Of a DNA stretch of 6,146 nucleotides, positions 1-5,983 are shown one piece after another. Made by a program: the position numbers and the translations under genes. The DNA is from Acidobacteriaceae bacterium (GTDB lineage Bacteria > Acidobacteriota > Terriglobia > Terriglobales > Acidobacteriaceae). Positions within the stretch are counted from its first letter, which is position 1. Every line of letters starts with the position of its first letter. The notes beneath the pieces were generated by a model. That model was not told the DNA's origin. It saw only the letters and a program-made list of their open reading frames with translations, and ran no database searches. Location: positions 10,387 through 16,532 of the forward strand of contig PMGP01000075.1 of assembly GCA_003156235.1 (NCBI GenBank), read 5' to 3'.

Positions 1-54
1 GTCGCCTACATTCGAGAGTGGCTGGCAGCCCAGCCGCAGGTTGTCACGCCGTAG
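1..54 (+). CDS. Possible C-terminal end of a gene entering from the left
   Basis: Frame 1 is open from the first base and ends in TAG at 52-54. It would give 17 residues, including YIREWLAAQP, with protein-like composition. The stop lies just before the AT-rich palindromic region that precedes parA, which is where an upstream plasmid gene such as a replication or recombination gene would be expected to end. The piece is too short to assign to a family, and an open frame of this length can occur by chance. It is listed as a likely gene end with no functional claim. Confidence 0.35.
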   Translation, partial: VAYIREWLAAQPQVVTP

Positions 55-64
55 ACGCGAGAGA

Positions 65-108
65 ATTCTACAAATCTACTACATTCAAATGTAGTAGATT
101 TGTAGAAT
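65..108. repeat. Perfect 21-bp inverted repeat with 2-bp spacer
   Basis: Bases 65-85 and 88-108 are exact reverse complements separated only by CA at 86-87. Each arm is AT-rich and contains two CTACA (or TGTAG) words 11 bp apart, about one helical turn. No T-run follows on either strand, so it is not a standard intrinsic terminator. A near-continuous palindrome of 44 bp just upstream of a parA operon suits a binding site for a dimeric DNA-binding protein. Candidates are the ribbon-helix-helix partner encoded downstream or a replication protein. Cruciform formation is also possible. Confidence 0.9.
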
Positions 109-145
109 GTAGCTAAAAAGTAGCAAAAAAGAGTATTTAATGTGC

Positions 146-178
146 GATGTTGCAACAATGTGATATTGTAGCAACATC
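146..178. repeat. 33-bp near-perfect dyad centred on position 162
   Basis: GATGTTGC at 146-153 is the reverse complement of GCAACATC at 171-178. Inside it ACAAT (155-159) pairs with ATTGT (165-169). The breaks are A154/A170, G160/T164 and the central base. The right half contains TGTAGCAACAT (167-177), which recurs as a direct copy at 223-233. The centre carries TGTGATATT (159-167), which resembles an extended -10 element, although no convincing -35 lies at the right distance. If a promoter is there, a protein bound to the dyad would shut it off. Confidence 0.8.
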
Positions 179-182
179 TCCT

Positions 183-203
183 GGCGCGGAGAGCCTTCGC
201 GCC
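183..203 (+). other. GC-rich hairpin in the presumed parA leader
   Basis: GGCGCGGA (183-190) can pair with TTCGCGCC (196-203), including one G-T wobble, to give an 8-bp stem with a 5-base loop. It stands out against the AT-rich surroundings. No T-tract follows, so it is not a classical terminator. It could be a leader RNA hairpin upstream of parA or part of the protein-binding region. Its function is unknown. Confidence 0.5.
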
Positions 204-270
204 CTGTAGCTCGAATGTCGTATGTAGCAACATTGGAGCAAAAAACCACATTACGTTCCAAGGGAGTCCG

Positions 271-969
271 ATGCCGATTATTGCCGTTTCAAATCCGAAA
301 GGCGGGGCAGGGAAGAGTACAACGACCTTGCTGCTGGCAACCCACCTGGCCGAACAGGGCGCCAGCGTTTGTGTCCTCGATGCAGACCCCAACCAGCCCA
401 TACTTGACTGGAAGACCAATGGTGCCTCCAAGACGACGCTGGAGGTGATCGGAGGGGTGAAGGAAACGACGCTGATAGAGACCCTGGACGGGCTGACACA
501 GCAGTTTGTTTTCATTGATCTGGAGGGAACGGCCAGTGTGCTGGTATCGCGTTCGATCGCGATGGCGGACTTTGTGATTGTGCCGCTGCAAGCCAGCGCC
601 GTGGATGTGCGTCAGGCGGCCAAGGCCATCCGTGCCGTGCGGGATGAGGAAAAAGTGGCGCAACGCTCTAATCCAAGCCGAAGAATTCCCTATCGCGTCG
701 TCATGACCCGAACCCCTGCCCCTGGCGCTCCGGTCTCCTCTGTGCAGCGTCAGCTCGAAATCGAAATCAAGGCCGCAGGAATCTCCCGTTTCAAGACCAG
801 CCTCGCCGAACGTCTGGCATACAAGGCAGTTTTTGTAGAACGTCTCTCGCTATCAGAAATGAAGGACATGAAAGTTGGAAACCTGGAGGCGGCCTACCAA
901 AACGTTCACGATCTTGCCGAGGAATTGGTCGCAACACTGCAAAATTTGGGGCAGGGAGGAGAGCAATGA
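271..969 (+). CDS. parA: ParA-family partition ATPase (small type Ib, VirC1-like)
   Basis: This 232-residue ATPase of the MinD/ParA family would position and segregate plasmid copies along the nucleoid. The deviant Walker A motif KGGAGKST is at residues 10-17, with the signature lysine K10 and the catalytic-site lysine K15. The A' motif VLDADPNQ is at 35-42 and the Walker B segment FVFIDLEG is at 79-86. The P-loop begins ten residues from the start, so there is no N-terminal helix-turn-helix. Its length and form match ParF/VirC1-type proteins, which rely on a separate small DNA-binding partner. The ATG is preceded by AGGGAG at 261-266, and starting here gives the canonical N-terminal strand. 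The stop overlaps the next gene as ATGA, suggesting translational coupling. The gene is intact. Family assignment is firm; the exact subtype and its use in plasmid partition are inferred. Confidence 0.93.
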   Translation: MPIIAVSNPKGGAGKSTTTLLLATHLAEQGASVCVLDADPNQPILDWKTNGASKTTLEVIGGVKETTLIETLDGLTQQFVFIDLEGTASVLVSRSIAMADFVIVPLQASAVDVRQAAKAIRAVRDEEKVAQRSNPSRRIPYRVVMTRTPAPGAPVSSVQRQLEIEIKAAGISRFKTSLAERLAYKAVFVERLSLSEMKDMKVGNLEAAYQNVHDLAEELVATLQNLGQGGEQ

Positions 970-1012
970 GCAAATTCGGTTTCGATCTTGAAGAGGACGG
1001 GGCAGGGAAGAG
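948..1012 (+). repeat. Two copies of GGGGCAGGGARGAG around the second par gene's start
   Basis: GGGGCAGGGAGGAG at 948-961 and GGGGCAGGGAAGAG at 999-1012 differ by one base and flank the ATG at 966. A further copy identical to the second lies at 304-317, inside the parA Walker A codons. The first copy contains the strong Shine-Dalgarno GGAGG (955-959), six bases before the ATG. The second copy encodes GAGKS early in the small protein. The matches are plain in the sequence; a shared function is unproven. Confidence 0.7.
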
Positions 1013-1286
1013 TGATCTTGCCAACAAACTGGCCAGCTTTCCGCCCACGACGCCGAGGACGGCGATCAATCTGGCCGAAGTCGATGCCGCAGCCGCGCCG
1101 CACGGCTTTATCAGCCGCGAGGCGGGAAAGGGTAGAAAGCGTCGTGTAGTGCCCTCTGAGCCAAAGCGGCAGTTGTCGATCATGATGCCGGTGAGCAAGT
1201 ACGAGAGGTTTGTTGCGTATGCGGACCGACATAGGCTGACGTATGAGGAAGTGATTTCGCAGTTTTTGGATCGGGCAGAGGATTAG
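966..1286 (+). CDS. Small ribbon-helix-helix partition partner of ParA (ParG/VirC2-like)
   Basis: This 106-residue protein is the presumed centromere-binding partner and autorepressor of the par operon. The N-terminal half is rich in Ala, Pro and acidic residues and looks flexible. A basic patch GKGRKRR (residues 54-60) follows. The C-terminal part fits a ribbon-helix-helix fold: a strand around RQLSIMMP (68-75), a helix around 76-90, a turn at RL, and a second helix at 92-105. Such proteins dimerise through the strand and insert it in the DNA major groove. The start is fixed by GGAGG at 955-959 and the 4-bp overlap with parA. Residues 12-16 read GAGKS like a P-loop, but no other nucleotide-binding motif follows, so this is not an ATPase. 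The role is inferred from fold pattern and gene order. Confidence 0.75.
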   Translation: MSKFGFDLEEDGAGKSDLANKLASFPPTTPRTAINLAEVDAAAAPHGFISREAGKGRKRRVVPSEPKRQLSIMMPVSKYERFVAYADRHRLTYEEVISQFLDRAED

Positions 1287-1383
1287 GGAATCGTGCATCT
1301 CGCTGCCGACGGTCCGCCACAGCAAGCGTTAAGGCTTGGCGAGTATTGACAGCCCTTGATCCACTCCGCACGAAGAGGAGACG
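1287..1383 (+). promoter_or_regulatory. Junction between the par operon and the defence cassette, with a strong RBS
   Basis: These 97 bases hold no gene. A small stem (CAAGC 1323-1327 with GCTTG 1334-1338, loop of six) follows the par operon but has no T-run. TTGACA at 1346-1351 equals the -35 consensus, but the hexamer 17 bp later is CACGAA and transcription would start at the ribosome-binding site, so I do not call it a promoter. GAGGAG at 1375-1380 is a strong Shine-Dalgarno. It lies 3 bases from the ATG at 1384 and 6 from the in-frame ATG at 1387, so the second ATG may be the main start of the SIR2 gene. Confidence 0.5.
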
Positions 1384-2715
1384 ATGATGACAACCACCCC
1401 CGACGAAAAGAAGACCGAGAACTTGCGCTTCTTCAAAGGCAAGCAGGACATCCTCGACACCAAGGACGGCAGTACGCTGGACTGGAAAGATGCCGCATCG
1501 CGCGTCCGCGAGCAACTTAACGACGCGATGAACGCGCAACATCTGGGCTTCCTTTTTGGGTCGGGTTGCTCGTCCTTTGTAGTCGAAGGCGAAGAGGTCG
1601 GGATACCGACAATGGCTCCCTTGGCGAAGGCATTCATCGCAGCCACCGGCACAAAACAACCCGTGCCTCATCTGGAAGAGGCGGACGCCAAAGCACTCAA
1701 GGACGTTTTAGGGATCGATCTGACATCGACGAAATACGAAAACAACTTGGAGCGCCTGCTGGAGGTTCTTCATAGTTTTCGCTTCGTCCTTGAACATAGC
1801 AGCAACGCGGGTCTATTGAAGGGGCTACCCGCCGTGAATTCTGCGATAACGAAGGTCACATCTTACATATTGAATGCGTGTTCGAGCGGCCCCTTCGCCG
1901 TGGGGAACGATGCGGTTGTAAGCATCTATCAAGCGTTCTATCGCAACCTTTCGTATCGCGGTCGAAACCTCCCGCGTCCTTGGATATTCACTACAAATTA
2001 CGATCTCTTCAATGAAACCGCTCTCGACAGATTGGGAATGCCCTACAGCAATGGGTTCATAGGAACTGTCGAGAGAAGATTCAATCCGGCCAGTTTTCGT
2101 TATTCACTCGCCGAACAACTCGATATTTCAAGTCGCCGTTGGTCCTCTGTAGACGGATATTTATACCTATGTAAACTGCACGGATCAATAAATTGGGTGG
2201 AAGCCGGCAAGAGCCTATTTCCCCTCCGCGAACTACAGGTGCCCCCAGCCGACTGCACCTCAGAACGTGTGATGATTTATCCCACACCAGCGAAGCAAAA
2301 CGCCAGTTTTGGCTACCCCTACTCAGACCTTTTCCGAGAATTCCAGCACCGCACCGTCAGAGATCAAAGTGTGTTGTTTGTCATCGGATACAGTTTCGGT
2401 GACGAGCACATCAACAACATCATCTTTCAAGCGTTGACGATTCCGACGTTTCGCCTCATCGCGCTTTGCTCGCCGGATTCCGGAGGCGTCATTGAGCGTC
2501 TGCGGGCACTCAACGACCCAAGAATCTGGCTCATCGGGGGAGGCGGAGCCACTCCAGCGAGACCAGGCCATTACTTCGATGTGTTTGTCGAGCATTTCAT
2601 GCCAGAGCCTCCAGGTAACAAGATTGATACTGCCATTTCAAAGGTTATGACTGAGCTGTCAGCGGCAGCCGAAGACGCTGCGGAGACCCCATCAATCGCG
2701 GTGGAAAATGAGTGA
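1384..2715 (+). CDS. sir2: SIR2-like NAD+-hydrolysing defence protein (Sir2-HerA system)
   Basis: This 443-residue protein has the features of bacterial defence SIR2 domains, which cleave NAD+ to halt phage growth. A glycine-rich nucleotide-binding motif, GSGCS, is at residues 59-63. TTNYD is at 203-207 and KLHGS at 264-268. The C-terminal signature GYSFGDEHIN (335-344) is typical of the SIR2_2-type family. By analogy with ThsA and DSR2, N205 and H266 are the likely catalytic residues, and both are present. The C-terminal tail (about 411-443) is Ala/Glu-rich and probably outside the fold. The zinc-binding Cys pairs of classical sirtuin deacetylases are not evident. The stop lies inside the start of the HerA gene, so the two are made together. 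SIR2 next to HerA is the known Sir2-HerA (Nezha) arrangement, in which the proteins form a large complex. The start may be the second ATG (1387), judging by ribosome-site spacing. Activity is inferred from family. Confidence 0.9.
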   Translation: MMTTTPDEKKTENLRFFKGKQDILDTKDGSTLDWKDAASRVREQLNDAMNAQHLGFLFGSGCSSFVVEGEEVGIPTMAPLAKAFIAATGTKQPVPHLEEADAKALKDVLGIDLTSTKYENNLERLLEVLHSFRFVLEHSSNAGLLKGLPAVNSAITKVTSYILNACSSGPFAVGNDAVVSIYQAFYRNLSYRGRNLPRPWIFTTNYDLFNETALDRLGMPYSNGFIGTVERRFNPASFRYSLAEQLDISSRRWSSVDGYLYLCKLHGSINWVEAGKSLFPLRELQVPPADCTSERVMIYPTPAKQNASFGYPYSDLFREFQHRTVRDQSVLFVIGYSFGDEHINNIIFQALTIPTFRLIALCSPDSGGVIERLRALNDPRIWLIGGGGATPARPGHYFDVFVEHFMPEPPGNKIDTAISKVMTELSAAAEDAAETPSIAVENE

Positions 2716-4729
2716 CGACAACCGTAGAGCAATTGGAAAACTCGTGTCCGTTTCGGCTGACAAGTTCACAGTTGAGATGAGTCGAAGCACAGATAACTTC
2801 ACCGTGATCGGTTTCGATGATGTTCACTACATCGCTAGACTCGGATCATTTGTCATCATCCCCGTGCAATCTGAATACGTTGTTGCGGAGATCGTTGGCC
2901 TAAGAGAAAAGGACAATAGCGCCGGTTCTCGTTTCTCCAATTCAGAAATCGTTGACACCTCGTCGGTGAAGTTTCTTGATTTGGTGCCTCTTGGAACATT
3001 GCCGCAGGCACGCGACGGCGCTTTCAGATTCGGTGTTTCGACCTATCCATCGCTCTTTGCCGACGCACTTTATACGGTAGATAGTGATCTCGACAGAATC
3101 TTTGAAGTCACCGGCGAGTCCGAAAACGCGCAAGCTAAAGACGATCCCACGGCTACAAGGCTCAAGGCAATAAGTATTGGCAAATCTGTAGTCTTCAGTG
3201 ATTACGCGATCAAAATACGGATCGACGAATTCTTCGGGGGGCATGCTGCCGTCCTCGGGAATACGGGAAGCGGTAAATCCTGTACCGTTGCTTCGATCAT
3301 TCAATCTCTTTTCAGCAAGCCGGACACGTATGCGGCCCATGGTGCAAGCTTCATCATCCTTGATGTCAATGGCGAGTATCGACAGTCATTCGCCAACTTG
3401 GGTTTCGATATACGTCGCGCCTATTGGAGTCTGCCCGTTCCAGGCGGTCCAGAGGCATCTGAGGGAGACGATAAAGGAGAAAAGCGACATAATTTTCGGT
3501 TGCCCCATTGGTTCATGTCCGTTGAGGAATGGGAGTTGCTCCTCCGTGCGAGCGAAAGGACCCAGCAACCAGTGTTGCGGACTGCATTGGGGCTCTCTAC
3601 GCTTTTCTCCGGCGATGGCAACACGGAATTGATTCGACTTAAAAACCACATCTTGGCTTCTTGCATAACCTACATTTTGCAAGGCGATGCGGGAAGTCCC
3701 ACGAAGAAAGACCGAATATTATCGCTACTATCAACATTTTCAACAAAGGAACTCTGCACTGCGACATTGAAAAACGGGCTGTTAATAAACTTTGGCGAGA
3801 TTAAGGGCATAGACGGAATCCTCGAATTGTTAAGAAAACACATTCAAGAGACCATAACCATTCCAGATTACGCAAACAAGCCCTTTCCTTTTGAGAATCT
3901 CGACACGGCTTTAGACCTTGCTCTTCTTTACGAAGAGGCGCATGGGAATCGCCAAATCCGAGAGTACTGCTCTCAACTAAGGACACGATTCAAGTGGATT
4001 CGGGAGCGGGATGAATTTGCGTTCCTTCGCGTCGATCCGGGCGCAATCCTGGACTACGAGAAAGACACGGACAGATTTGTAGAGCGTTTCGTCGGCCTTG
4101 AACGGGACGGCAACTTGTTGCGGAAGACCTCTCAGATAACTATTCTTGATTTGAACGACGCAATGGACCAAGTTGTCGAAGTTGCATCAGCCGTTATAGC
4201 GCGTCTTGTATTTGAACGTTTACGACGTGCGGAGCCAAGGAACCGCCTACCTGTAAACGTAGTTCTTGAGGAAGCACATCGCTACATAGCTGAAAGGCCA
4301 GCGGGCTATGCCATCGAAGCAAGCAAAATCTTTGAGCGCATAGCAAAGGAGGGTCGGAAGTACGGAATGTTTCTGCTTATCGCATCACAGCGGCCAAGCG
4401 AACTCTCCCGGACCGTCCTTTCTCAGTGCTCGAACTTTGTCGTGCATAGAATTCAGAACCCCGATGATCTCTCCCACATCAGGCAAATGACACCATTCAT
4501 TTCAGAGAGCATCATGCGGCGGCTTCCGTCCCTACCGAAACAACATGCGCTCATTTTCGGAAACGCGGTGAACCTGCCGACCACATTTCGAGTGCGTGAC
4601 GCCTCGCCGCGCCCGAAGAGCGATGACGCACGGATATCCGAGCTTTGGTTTCGGTCTCCTACCCGCCCAGTCGAACTCGCACTCCCCTCAGGCAAATCGA
4701 CGGCGGGAAAGCAGAAAACGACGAAATAA
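2708..4729 (+). CDS. herA: HerA-type hexameric ATPase/translocase, partner of SIR2
   Basis: This 673-residue HerA/FtsK-superfamily ATPase has an N-terminal HAS-barrel-like segment at about residues 8-65 (starting near IGKLVSV). Walker A GNTGSGKS is at 184-191 with K190. The HerA motif DVNGEY is at 219-224, and the Walker B-like VVLEEAHRY (518-526) carries E521 and E522. The sensor segment IASQRPSEL (558-566) is followed by HRIQNPDD (580-587), a likely arginine-finger region. HerA rings pump or unwind DNA and classically pair with the nuclease NurA. No NurA is present here, and a SIR2 gene takes its place. The ATG lies inside the 3' end of the SIR2 gene (8-bp overlap) with only a weak GTGGAA before it, so translation is probably coupled. 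A Lys/Thr-rich tail ends the protein, and no terminator follows. In Nezha systems HerA scaffolds SIR2 and its ATPase activity is needed for defence; that role is inferred here. Confidence 0.92.
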   Translation: MSDDNRRAIGKLVSVSADKFTVEMSRSTDNFTVIGFDDVHYIARLGSFVIIPVQSEYVVAEIVGLREKDNSAGSRFSNSEIVDTSSVKFLDLVPLGTLPQARDGAFRFGVSTYPSLFADALYTVDSDLDRIFEVTGESENAQAKDDPTATRLKAISIGKSVVFSDYAIKIRIDEFFGGHAAVLGNTGSGKSCTVASIIQSLFSKPDTYAAHGASFIILDVNGEYRQSFANLGFDIRRAYWSLPVPGGPEASEGDDKGEKRHNFRLPHWFMSVEEWELLLRASERTQQPVLRTALGLSTLFSGDGNTELIRLKNHILASCITYILQGDAGSPTKKDRILSLLSTFSTKELCTATLKNGLLINFGEIKGIDGILELLRKHIQETITIPDYANKPFPFENLDTALDLALLYEEAHGNRQIREYCSQLRTRFKWIRERDEFAFLRVDPGAILDYEKDTDRFVERFVGLERDGNLLRKTSQITILDLNDAMDQVVEVASAVIARLVFERLRRAEPRNRLPVNVVLEEAHRYIAERPAGYAIEASKIFERIAKEGRKYGMFLLIASQRPSELSRTVLSQCSNFVVHRIQNPDDLSHIRQMTPFISESIMRRLPSLPKQHALIFGNAVNLPTTFRVRDASPRPKSDDARISELWFRSPTRPVELALPSGKSTAGKQKTTK

Positions 4730-4789
4730 TATCCGGCTAGGTATTGAAAATAGAATTCATCCTCGTCGTAGTCGTGGCGGTGGGAATGA

Positions 4790-5155
4790 GTGAAATCAGC
4801 GCAGCGATTTCCAAGGGCGGTGGTAAGGGTGGGAAACGGTTTCATCGCTTTCCCATGCTTTCCACGGACCGGCATTTCCACGGTCAACGGGGTTTCAGCC
4901 GAGACCCAGGCGGCAGTACACTTGAGCATGATGACGCTCCCCAAAGGAAAAAGCGCCGACGCACTTCAGATCGCGCTCCGGGCTGCCCGCGAGAACGAGG
5001 CAAGATGGATGGAAATGTCCCCAGAAATCTCTGACGACGGCGAACGGATGGAGCAGTGGGCCAGTACAGCGAAACTCCGGCGGCTTGAAATCGAGCGGAT
5101 CGAAACACTCCTGGCTGAAGTGGCAGACTCACGCCCAGGCCCAACGCTGCGCTAG
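4790..5155 (+). CDS. Small helical protein of unknown function
   Basis: I do not recognise this protein. The longest form is 121 residues from a GTG at 4790, preceded by a weak GGTGGGA (4779-4785). The first 46 residues are unlike the rest and lack a clear fold. From MM at residues 47-48 (ATG at 4928 or 4931) the sequence becomes strongly helical and charged: about 54-69, then roughly 84-112 with the Leu/Ile/Glu spacing of a coiled coil. A shorter 74- or 75-residue product is therefore plausible, although the ribosome site there is poor. No membrane segment or catalytic motif is seen. The TAG stop shares CTAG with the stop of the opposing nuclease gene. It lies 60 bp after herA on the same strand, so read-through from the defence cassette is possible, but no known Sir2-HerA system needs a third gene. 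It may be plasmid backbone instead. Confidence 0.5.
   Translation: MKSAQRFPRAVVRVGNGFIAFPCFPRTGISTVNGVSAETQAAVHLSMMTLPKGKSADALQIALRAARENEARWMEMSPEISDDGERMEQWASTAKLRRLEIERIETLLAEVADSRPGPTLR
4830..4855. repeat. Short inverted repeat downstream of herA
   Basis: TGGGAAA (4830-4836) and TTTCCCA (4849-4855) are exact reverse complements around a 12-base loop. No T-run follows on either strand, so a terminator is doubtful. It lies inside the upstream part of the small gene called below, in the section that would be untranslated if that gene starts at 4928. That leaves open a leader or operator role. Confidence 0.4.
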
Positions 5156-5949
5156 GGCCGCGCAAGAACCAGATTGTCGGGGCGAGACCACATGGCCTCA
5201 AAGTCTGTCTCAAACGCCTTGACCGACTGCGGAAGCTGGATATAAACCACGTCATTATCCTGATAGGTCAGCCCAGATCGAGACCAGTTCGCCGAGCCGG
5301 TACGGAGGAAACTGTCGTCCACTTCATAGCTTTTCAAGTGCATCAGGTCGCGTTGAGATTTGACGCGAACTTCCACGCCGCCAGCCCGCAAGATGGAACT
5401 GGTAGTCGGGCGGCCAGCCGCCCTGGACTCCTCTTGTGCGTACTGGTCCCCGTCTCGATAGACACGGATTCTAATGCCGGCGCGCGCTTCCGAAGCCAAG
5501 GCGTTTGCGACTTCCAAGTCTGTAAACGAGTACATCGCAATGTCGATCTTTCGACGAGCCTTGGCCAGAATCGCAATCTCTTCTGGCTCCAGATTGCTTG
5601 AAGGGGAATAGTCCTGATGCTCAAAATTTGATGTGGCAGCGCCGCCCACCTCAGTGCCCGACGCAACGGGTTGCGAAAGCGCGGCGCCAGCCGCAACAGG
5701 TACGGACGGATGATTGAAAGACCGTCCGATGAGAACCAGCGTCACCAGAAACAACGCGACCACAATCAGGCGTTGCAACCGTCTTGACCGCACTCGACTC
5801 TGCGGAGATGAACGCGCAACAACATCGGAGGATTTCGCTGAATCTCCGAAGACAAAAGCGTTGATGCGGTCAGTGATCTTTTTGTAATCCACACATTTCT
5901 CCACGAACACTTCCGCCACTGAGCGCCAACAGAAGACAGGCATAATCAT
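5152..5949 (-). CDS. Membrane-anchored phospholipase D/Nuc-family nuclease (single HKD)
   Basis: This 265-residue protein has one complete HKD motif: H204-L-K206, D211, then G218-S219 and N221 in the order HxKx4Dx6GSxxN. IDIAMYSFTD (135-144) and IRIRVYRDGD (159-168) match the core strands of Nuc-like PLD nucleases, in which two single-HKD subunits form one active site and cut DNA without metal. A hydrophobic segment at about 60-75 follows an Arg-rich stretch (52-60). The positive-inside rule therefore places the N-terminus in the cytoplasm and the HKD domain in the periplasm. A Pro/Ala/Ser/Gly-rich linker (about 76-120) separates the two. The ATG at 5949 has no clear ribosome site. A GTG at 5892 (residue 20) has GGAG six bases upstream and would give 246 residues with the same anchor. 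Related Nuc proteins occur on conjugative plasmids such as pKM101. The substrate is not known. Confidence 0.88.
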   Translation of the reverse strand: MIMPVFCWRSVAEVFVEKCVDYKKITDRINAFVFGDSAKSSDVVARSSPQSRVRSRRLQRLIVVALFLVTLVLIGRSFNHPSVPVAAGAALSQPVASGTEVGGAATSNFEHQDYSPSSNLEPEEIAILAKARRKIDIAMYSFTDLEVANALASEARAGIRIRVYRDGDQYAQEESRAAGRPTTSSILRAGGVEVRVKSQRDLMHLKSYEVDDSFLRTGSANWSRSGLTYQDNDVVYIQLPQSVKAFETDFEAMWSRPDNLVLARP

Positions 5950-5983
5950 CTGTTCGTGGCGTCTCTGTACATTTCATTTCGGC

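Larger units (their letters stand above)
65..234. promoter_or_regulatory. Candidate partition site (parS-like) and par operon operator
   Basis: This non-coding stretch upstream of parA is full of a short word. TGTAG occurs on the plus strand at 90, 101, 108, 167, 205 and 223, and as its complement CTACA at 68 and 79. The copies at 108, 167, 205 and 223 extend to TGTAGC. The longer GAATGTAG at 105-112 appears inverted at 79-86 and again at 6-13. The ParA encoded next has no DNA-binding domain. In such type Ib systems the small ribbon-helix-helix partner binds repeats upstream of the operon, which serve as centromere, operator or both. Assigning that role here is an inference from position and repeat content. 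An origin of replication with iteron-like repeats is the main alternative. Confidence 0.5.

Noticed and set aside
65..234. CRISPR array or tRNA-like structure in the repeat region
   Set aside because: The repeats are short, unevenly spaced palindromic words without regular spacers, and no cloverleaf can be drawn.
6..515. Long minus-strand open frame (169 codons) over the control region and parA 5' end
   Set aside because: It runs antisense through the parA Walker A codons and the palindromes, shows no family motif and has no ribosome site. It is a by-product of parA coding.
996..1013. GAGKS in the small par protein as a true nucleotide-binding site
   Set aside because: There is no preceding hydrophobic strand, no lysine at the deviant Walker A position and no Walker B. 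The protein is only 106 residues and ends in a ribbon-helix-helix pattern.
1323..1338. Stem-loop as an intrinsic terminator of the par operon
   Set aside because: The stem is only five base pairs and no T-run follows.
1346..1374. Consensus -35 TTGACA as a promoter for the SIR2 gene
   Set aside because: The matching -10 position reads CACGAA, and transcription would begin at the ribosome-binding site. It is probably a chance match.
4744..5034. Frame starting TTG at 4744 with a hydrophobic start (KIEFILVVVVAVGM), looking like a signal peptide
   Set aside because: After the short hydrophobic run it becomes Arg/Gly/Pro-rich without structure, and it overlaps the better helical frame ending at 5155. 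It looks like an out-of-frame shadow.
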